A stretch of DNA of 64,000 nt from Ferrovibrio terrae_A (GTDB taxonomy: Bacteria; Pseudomonadota; Alphaproteobacteria; Ferrovibrionales; Ferrovibrionaceae), in NCBI RefSeq assembly GCF_943372915.1, contig NZ_CALSAN010000013.1:65562-129561 (forward strand), given 5' to 3'. Each line of letters begins with the position of its first letter. The stretch's first letter is position 1. The position numbers were made by a program, and so were the translations under genes. Under the pieces are notes generated by a model that was given only the letters and a program-made list of their open reading frames with translations, was not told the origin of the DNA and did not search any database. Shown here in pieces: positions 60,362 through 64,000 of the stretch.

Positions 60362-61891
60362 ATGCTGGAACGGGTTTCGGCGGTCATCCGCCTCAATGAA
60401 CATGACAATGTGGTCGTGGCACGCGCCGAGCTGCTGCCTGGCGCCAGTGTCGAGGGCGGCAATGTCACCTGCCGCAGTGTCATCCCCGCCGGCCACAAGG
60501 TGGCCACGGCGCCGATCGGCCAGGGCGAGGCGGTGCGCAAATACAACCAGATCATCGGCTTTGCCGCCGCGCCCATCGAGCCCGGCGAGCATGTACACAG
60601 CCACAACCTGGTGATGGGCGATTTCGCCCGTGACTATGCCTATGGCGCCGACATGCGGCCGACCGCCTATTTCCCCGAGGCCGAGCGCGCCACGTTCCAG
60701 GGTTTCATGCGCGAGAACGGCAAGGCCGGCACGCGCAACTATCTCGGCGTTGTCACCAGTGTGAACTGCTCGGCCACCGTGGCGCGCTATATCGCCGATC
60801 ACTTCAAGGGCGATGCGCTGCGCGATTATCCCAATATCGACGGCGTGGTCGCTATCGTGCATGGCACCGGCTGCGGCATGGCCGACAAGGGCGAGGGCTT
60901 CGGCAACCTGCAGCGCACGCTGTGGGGCTATGCCCAGCATGTCAATTTCGCCGGCGTGATGATGCTGGGACTCGGCTGTGAAGTGGCACAGATCGATTTC
61001 ATGATGGAGGCCCAGGGCCTGAAACACAGCCCGCGCCTGCAGAGCATGACCATCCAGGACAGCGGCGGCACGAAAAAGACCGTGGAACGCGGCATCGCCA
61101 TGCTGAAGGAGATGCTGCCAGCCGCCAATGCGCTGCAGCGCACCACCGTGCCGGCCTCGCATCTCACGCTCTGCCTGCAATGCGGCGGTTCGGACGGCTA
61201 TTCCGGCATCACGGCCAATCCGGCACTGGGCGCCGCCGCCGACCTGCTGGTGCGCCATGGCGGCACGGCGATCCTGAGCGAGACGCCGGAAATCTACGGC
61301 GCCGAGCATCTGCTGACCCGGCGCGCCGAAAGCCGCGCCATCGGCGAGAAGCTGATCGAGCGCATCCGCTGGTGGGAGGAATACTGCGAGCGCAATGGCG
61401 GCTCGATGGACAACAACCCCTCGCCCGGCAACAAGAAGGGCGGCCTCACCACCATCCTGGAAAAATCGCTCGGCGCTGCCGCCAAGGGCGGCACCACCAA
61501 TCTGCGCGGCGTGTTCAAATATGCCGAGCCGGTGGATACCAAGGGCTTCGTCTTCATGGACACGCCCGGCTACGACCCCTGCTCGGCCACCGGCCAGATC
61601 GCCGGCGGCGGCAATGTGATCTGCTTCACCACCGGGCGCGGTTCGGTGTTCGGCGCCAAGCCGGTGCCGTCGATCAAGCTGGCCACCAATTCGGCCATGT
61701 ATCGCCGCATGGAAGACGACATGGACATCAACTGCGGCGCCATCCTGGATGAAGGCATCAGCGTGGCGCAGATGGGCGAGAAGATTTTCGACAAGATCAT
61801 CGACGTCGCTTCAGGCAAACCGTCGAAGAGTGAAGAGCTCGGCTTCGGCGATGCCGAATTCGTGCCCTGGCAGATCGGCGCCACGATGTGA
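60362..61891 (+). CDS. UxaA-family altronate/galactarate-type dehydratase
   Basis: This 509-residue enzyme has an N-terminal SAF domain (residues about 1-95) and the UxaA catalytic body. In the body VHGTGCGMADKGEGFGNLQRTL, LGCEVAQIDFM and LCLQCGGSDGYSGITANPALG are the family signatures. The family dehydrates altronate, galactarate or related sugar acids with an iron cofactor. A strong ribosome site (GAGGAGA) precedes the ATG. It lies 27 bases after the FAH-family gene and likely acts just before it in one pathway. The exact sugar acid is not determined. Confidence 0.9.
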   Translation: MLERVSAVIRLNEHDNVVVARAELLPGASVEGGNVTCRSVIPAGHKVATAPIGQGEAVRKYNQIIGFAAAPIEPGEHVHSHNLVMGDFARDYAYGADMRPTAYFPEAERATFQGFMRENGKAGTRNYLGVVTSVNCSATVARYIADHFKGDALRDYPNIDGVVAIVHGTGCGMADKGEGFGNLQRTLWGYAQHVNFAGVMMLGLGCEVAQIDFMMEAQGLKHSPRLQSMTIQDSGGTKKTVERGIAMLKEMLPAANALQRTTVPASHLTLCLQCGGSDGYSGITANPALGAAADLLVRHGGTAILSETPEIYGAEHLLTRRAESRAIGEKLIERIRWWEEYCERNGGSMDNNPSPGNKKGGLTTILEKSLGAAAKGGTTNLRGVFKYAEPVDTKGFVFMDTPGYDPCSATGQIAGGGNVICFTTGRGSVFGAKPVPSIKLATNSAMYRRMEDDMDINCGAILDEGISVAQMGEKIFDKIIDVASGKPSKSEELGFGDAEFVPWQIGATM

Positions 61892-61913
61892 GACGGGGTT
61901 TCATCCCGCTGCA

Positions 61914-61942
61914 TGCAGACCTCTGCAGCGGCCCAAGGGCCG
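61914..61942. repeat. Two adjacent inverted repeats after the UxaA-type gene
   Basis: TGCAGA-CC-TCTGCA (61914-61927) is followed after one base by CGGCCC-AA-GGGCCG (61929-61942). Both are perfect dyads with 2-base centres, located between the UxaA-type stop and the 3' end of tRNA-Gln. No T-run follows, so a standard terminator is not supported, but a bidirectional stop or processing element is possible. Confidence 0.4.
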
Positions 61943-61968
61943 TGCAAGGATGTCGGGATCAGCGAGAT

Positions 61969-62042
61969 TGGCTGGGGGACTAGGATTCGAACCTAGACAA
62001 CCAGAGTCAGAGTCTGGGGTCCTACCGTTAGACGATCCCCCA
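61969..62042 (-). tRNA. tRNA-Gln (CUG)
   Basis: The 74-base minus-strand sequence folds as a cloverleaf. The acceptor stem is TGGGGGA/TCCCCCA, the anticodon arm CCAGA-CTCTGAC-TCTGG has anticodon CTG, and the T arm contains GGTTCGAATCC. The discriminator base is G and CCA is encoded. It reads CAG codons. Confidence 0.95.
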
Positions 62043-62122
62043 GCAGGGATCGGGTCGGGCCCGGGATATAGCCCGTCCCGCCGGGCTTTGCAACCCTTCT
62101 TCCCCGGGCCGGCCGTGCCCTG

Positions 62123-63409
62123 CTAGCGCCTGAAAACGCTAAAGATTTCCAGATGCGGCGACCAGCGGAACTGGTCGATCGGCACGGCCTTTTCCAGCCG
62201 GTAGCCGGCATCGACCAGCCCCCGGGCATCGCGCGAGAAGCTGGAGGGGTCGCAGGACAGCATGACGATCAGCCCGGGCGCCTCGCCCGCCTTGGCCGCC
62301 TCAGCAATCTGCTGCACCTGGGCCTTGGCGCCGGCGCGCGGCGGATCGAGCAGGATGGCATCCAGTTTTTTCAGCTCGGCGCGGCTGAGCGGCTGGCGTT
62401 CGAGATCGCGTGCCGTCGCGGTCAGGCGGCTGAGGCCGGCGGCCTTGGCAGCGGCCCCCAGCATGGCAATCGCCGGCCGGTCGGCATCCACCGCCCAGAC
62501 AGTCTTGCCCACGGCGGCGAGCCGCAGCGCAAAGGCGCCACAGCCCGAGAAGAGGTCGGCGACGCGTTTTGAGTCTTCCAGCGCTTCCAGGGCCAGGTCG
62601 GCCATTGCCTGTTCCGCCTCGGCTGTCGCCTGCAGGAAGCCGCCCGGCGCCAGGGTGACAGGCACATTGCCAAAGCGCACGCGCGGCACCTGCTCGCCCT
62701 GATACAGCAGTTCGGCATCACTGCGCTCATCGAAGCGCAGGCTCAGCCGGCCGAGGCCGATGGCCTTGGCGGCCTTGCTCAGCTCGATGCGCTCCTGCAC
62801 CCGCATCTTCAGCTTGCCGGTGATCAGCACATCGGCGCCGGTCTCGGTCCAGGTCACCTTCAGGTCGACCGCCCAGCCATCGCCCAGCACCGGCATCATC
62901 ATGGTGCGCAGGCTGGGCAGCAGGGCCAGCAGTTCGGGCTTCAGCACCAGGCATTCGGTGAGATCGACGACCTTGCGGCTCTGCGCCTCATGGAAGCCCA
63001 TCAGCACCTTGTCCTTGACACGGCGGGTGATGAATTCGGCACGGCGCCGCGTGTGATCCGGTATGGCGACCAGCTCGCCGACGGGCACATCGAGGATCTC
63101 GCGGCGCGTGAGCGCGGCACTCAGCTTGTCGCGCTTCCAGGCGCGGTAAGGCGCATCGGCCCAGTGCTGCAGGCTGCAGCCGCCACAGGTCTGGAAATGA
63201 CCGCAGGGTGCGTCGATGCGATCGGGCCCGGCGGCGTCCAGCACGCTGAGCTGGGCGGCGAAGCCATCGCCGCGCGGCTCGCCCACCTTGGCGGCAATGC
63301 GGTCGCCCGGCACGGTGAAGGGCACATAGAAACGCTCGCCGTCTTTCGACAGCACACCATGGCCCTGCCCGCCCATGCGCTCGATCACGCCATCCACATC
63401 ACGCATCAT
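62123..63409 (-). CDS. Class I SAM-dependent RNA (uracil-5-)methyltransferase with [4Fe-4S] site (RlmD/RumA-like)
   Basis: This is a 428-residue enzyme. The N-terminal TRAM-like RNA-binding domain (residues 1-55) is followed by the cluster motif CGHFQTCGGCSLQHW. A Rossmann fold follows, with VADLFSGCGAFALRLA, the LDPPRAGAK motif and the catalytic Cys in MLSCDPSSFSRD. It methylates uridine in 23S rRNA (U1939-type) or tRNA; the exact site cannot be set from sequence. Its start overlaps the tlyA end by 11 bases. Confidence 0.93.
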   Translation of the reverse strand: MMRDVDGVIERMGGQGHGVLSKDGERFYVPFTVPGDRIAAKVGEPRGDGFAAQLSVLDAAGPDRIDAPCGHFQTCGGCSLQHWADAPYRAWKRDKLSAALTRREILDVPVGELVAIPDHTRRRAEFITRRVKDKVLMGFHEAQSRKVVDLTECLVLKPELLALLPSLRTMMMPVLGDGWAVDLKVTWTETGADVLITGKLKMRVQERIELSKAAKAIGLGRLSLRFDERSDAELLYQGEQVPRVRFGNVPVTLAPGGFLQATAEAEQAMADLALEALEDSKRVADLFSGCGAFALRLAAVGKTVWAVDADRPAIAMLGAAAKAAGLSRLTATARDLERQPLSRAELKKLDAILLDPPRAGAKAQVQQIAEAAKAGEAPGLIVMLSCDPSSFSRDARGLVDAGYRLEKAVPIDQFRWSPHLEIFSVFRR

Positions 63410-64000
63410 ATTTCTCCGCCGCGATCAGAAACTCGCGATTGCCTTCCGGGCCGGTGATCGGGCTCGGTTCGATACCCAGCACGCGCCAGCCGGGCAGGCC
63501 CGACCACCAGTCGTGGATGGTCTTGCAGACTTCGTCATGCAGCACTGGATCGCGCACCACGCCGCCCTTGCCGACCCGGCCGCGGCCGACCTCGAATTGC
63601 GGCTTGATCAGCGCCACCGCCCAGCTGCCCGGCTGCGCCAGCGACAGTGCGGCCGGCAACACGGTCTGCAGGCCGATGAAACTGGCATCGCAGACCACGC
63701 AGGTGACAGGATCGGGGATCAGGGCGGCATCGAGATGCCGCGCATTGGTCTTTTCCAGCACGACGACGCGGGCATCGTTGCGCAGGCGCCAGTCGAGCTG
63801 GCCTTCGCCGACATCGACGGCATAGACCTTCGCTGCGCCATTCTGCAGCAGCACATCGGTGAAGCCGCCGGTGGAGGCGCCCACATCGATGGCGATGCGG
63901 TCCTGCGGTGACAGACCAAAATGCTGCAGCGCATGCGCCAGCTTGATGCCGCCGCGGCTGACCCAGGGATGCGGCTTGCCGCGCAGTTCCAGCGGCACAT
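63399..64000 (-). CDS. tlyA: TlyA family rRNA methyltransferase/hemolysin, 3' part
   Basis: About 200 C-terminal codons are in the window. They carry the FtsJ-like fold: RGGIKLAHALQHFGL, the SAM motif AIDVGASTGGFTDVLLQNGA, VCDASFIGLQTVLPAAL and ALIKPQFEVGRGRVGKGGVVRD. TlyA 2'-O-methylates cytidines in 16S and 23S rRNA. The N-terminal S4 domain lies beyond the window edge, and the GTG at 63998 is an internal valine, not the start. It overlaps the downstream methyltransferase gene by 11 bases. Confidence 0.93.
   Translation of the reverse strand, partial: VPLELRGKPHPWVSRGGIKLAHALQHFGLSPQDRIAIDVGASTGGFTDVLLQNGAAKVYAVDVGEGQLDWRLRNDARVVVLEKTNARHLDAALIPDPVTCVVCDASFIGLQTVLPAALSLAQPGSWAVALIKPQFEVGRGRVGKGGVVRDPVLHDEVCKTIHDWWSGLPGWRVLGIEPSPITGPEGNREFLIAAEKYDA

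Noticed and set aside
1..64000. Mobile elements, prophage, CRISPR or toxin-antitoxin genes
   Set aside because: No transposase, integrase, phage structural gene, regular repeat array or paired small toxin/antitoxin frames could be seen.

Overview
The window is high-GC, densely coded bacterial chromosome and reads as an alphaproteobacterium. The evidence for this is a full ccmABCDEFGHI System I cytochrome c operon, CycH/CycL-type CcmI and CcmH, a ChvG/ChvI-like sensor-regulator pair, and the small-protein families present. A Rhodospirillales-type lineage is my best guess, but I cannot name a genus. I see no mobile element, prophage, CRISPR array or rRNA. One tRNA (Gln, CUG) is present.

Layout. 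1-2123: the end of a carbohydrate ABC importer (two permeases and a MalK-type ATPase). 2280-3485: a divergent Nudix hydrolase and MarR regulator. 3500-7438: an SsuABC/NMT1-type importer in an operon with an FAD-dependent oxidoreductase. 7537-15102: a small hypothetical gene and the complete ccm operon. 15133-23565: an operon running from a long-chain-type acyl-CoA synthetase through a Liv-type importer to a phenylacetate-CoA-ligase-like enzyme. It has a strong promoter carrying a perfect 18-bp palindrome. 23843-26860: aconitase with a roughly 110-residue histone-H1-like leader. 26948-31189: two FKBP isomerases, an LpxH-like phosphoesterase, HU, a Bcr/CflA efflux pump and a tiny conserved protein.

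31341-58081 is a large exopolysaccharide (EPS) locus. It encodes GDP-mannose and GDP-fucose synthesis (manB-type mutase, manC, gmd, fcl), galE, a WcaJ-type initiating transferase, several glycosyltransferases including a double-headed 818-residue one, an FkbM methyltransferase, a Wzx-type flippase and a Wzy-type polymerase. Export is covered by a GumC/Wzc-type tyrosine kinase, a GumB/Wza-type export protein and a beta-barrel outer membrane protein. A Tat-exported beta-helix protein lies between flippase and polymerase. A lipoprotein, a response regulator and a histidine kinase, encoded with long mutual overlaps, close the minus-strand part. The genes describe a Wzx/Wzy-dependent pathway for a probably fucose-containing polymer under local two-component control.

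58078-61891 is a LysR-controlled sugar-acid catabolic pair (FAH-family and UxaA-family dehydratases). It is followed by tRNA-Gln, an iron-sulfur RNA (uracil-5-)methyltransferase and the end of tlyA.

Most unusual items: the H1-like tail on aconitase, with a short KKAV-repeat tail on the PaaK-like ligase of the neighbouring operon; the 18-bp palindrome inside the acyl-CoA synthetase/liv promoter; the double glycosyltransferase; and the overlapping lipoprotein-regulator-sensor module of the EPS locus.
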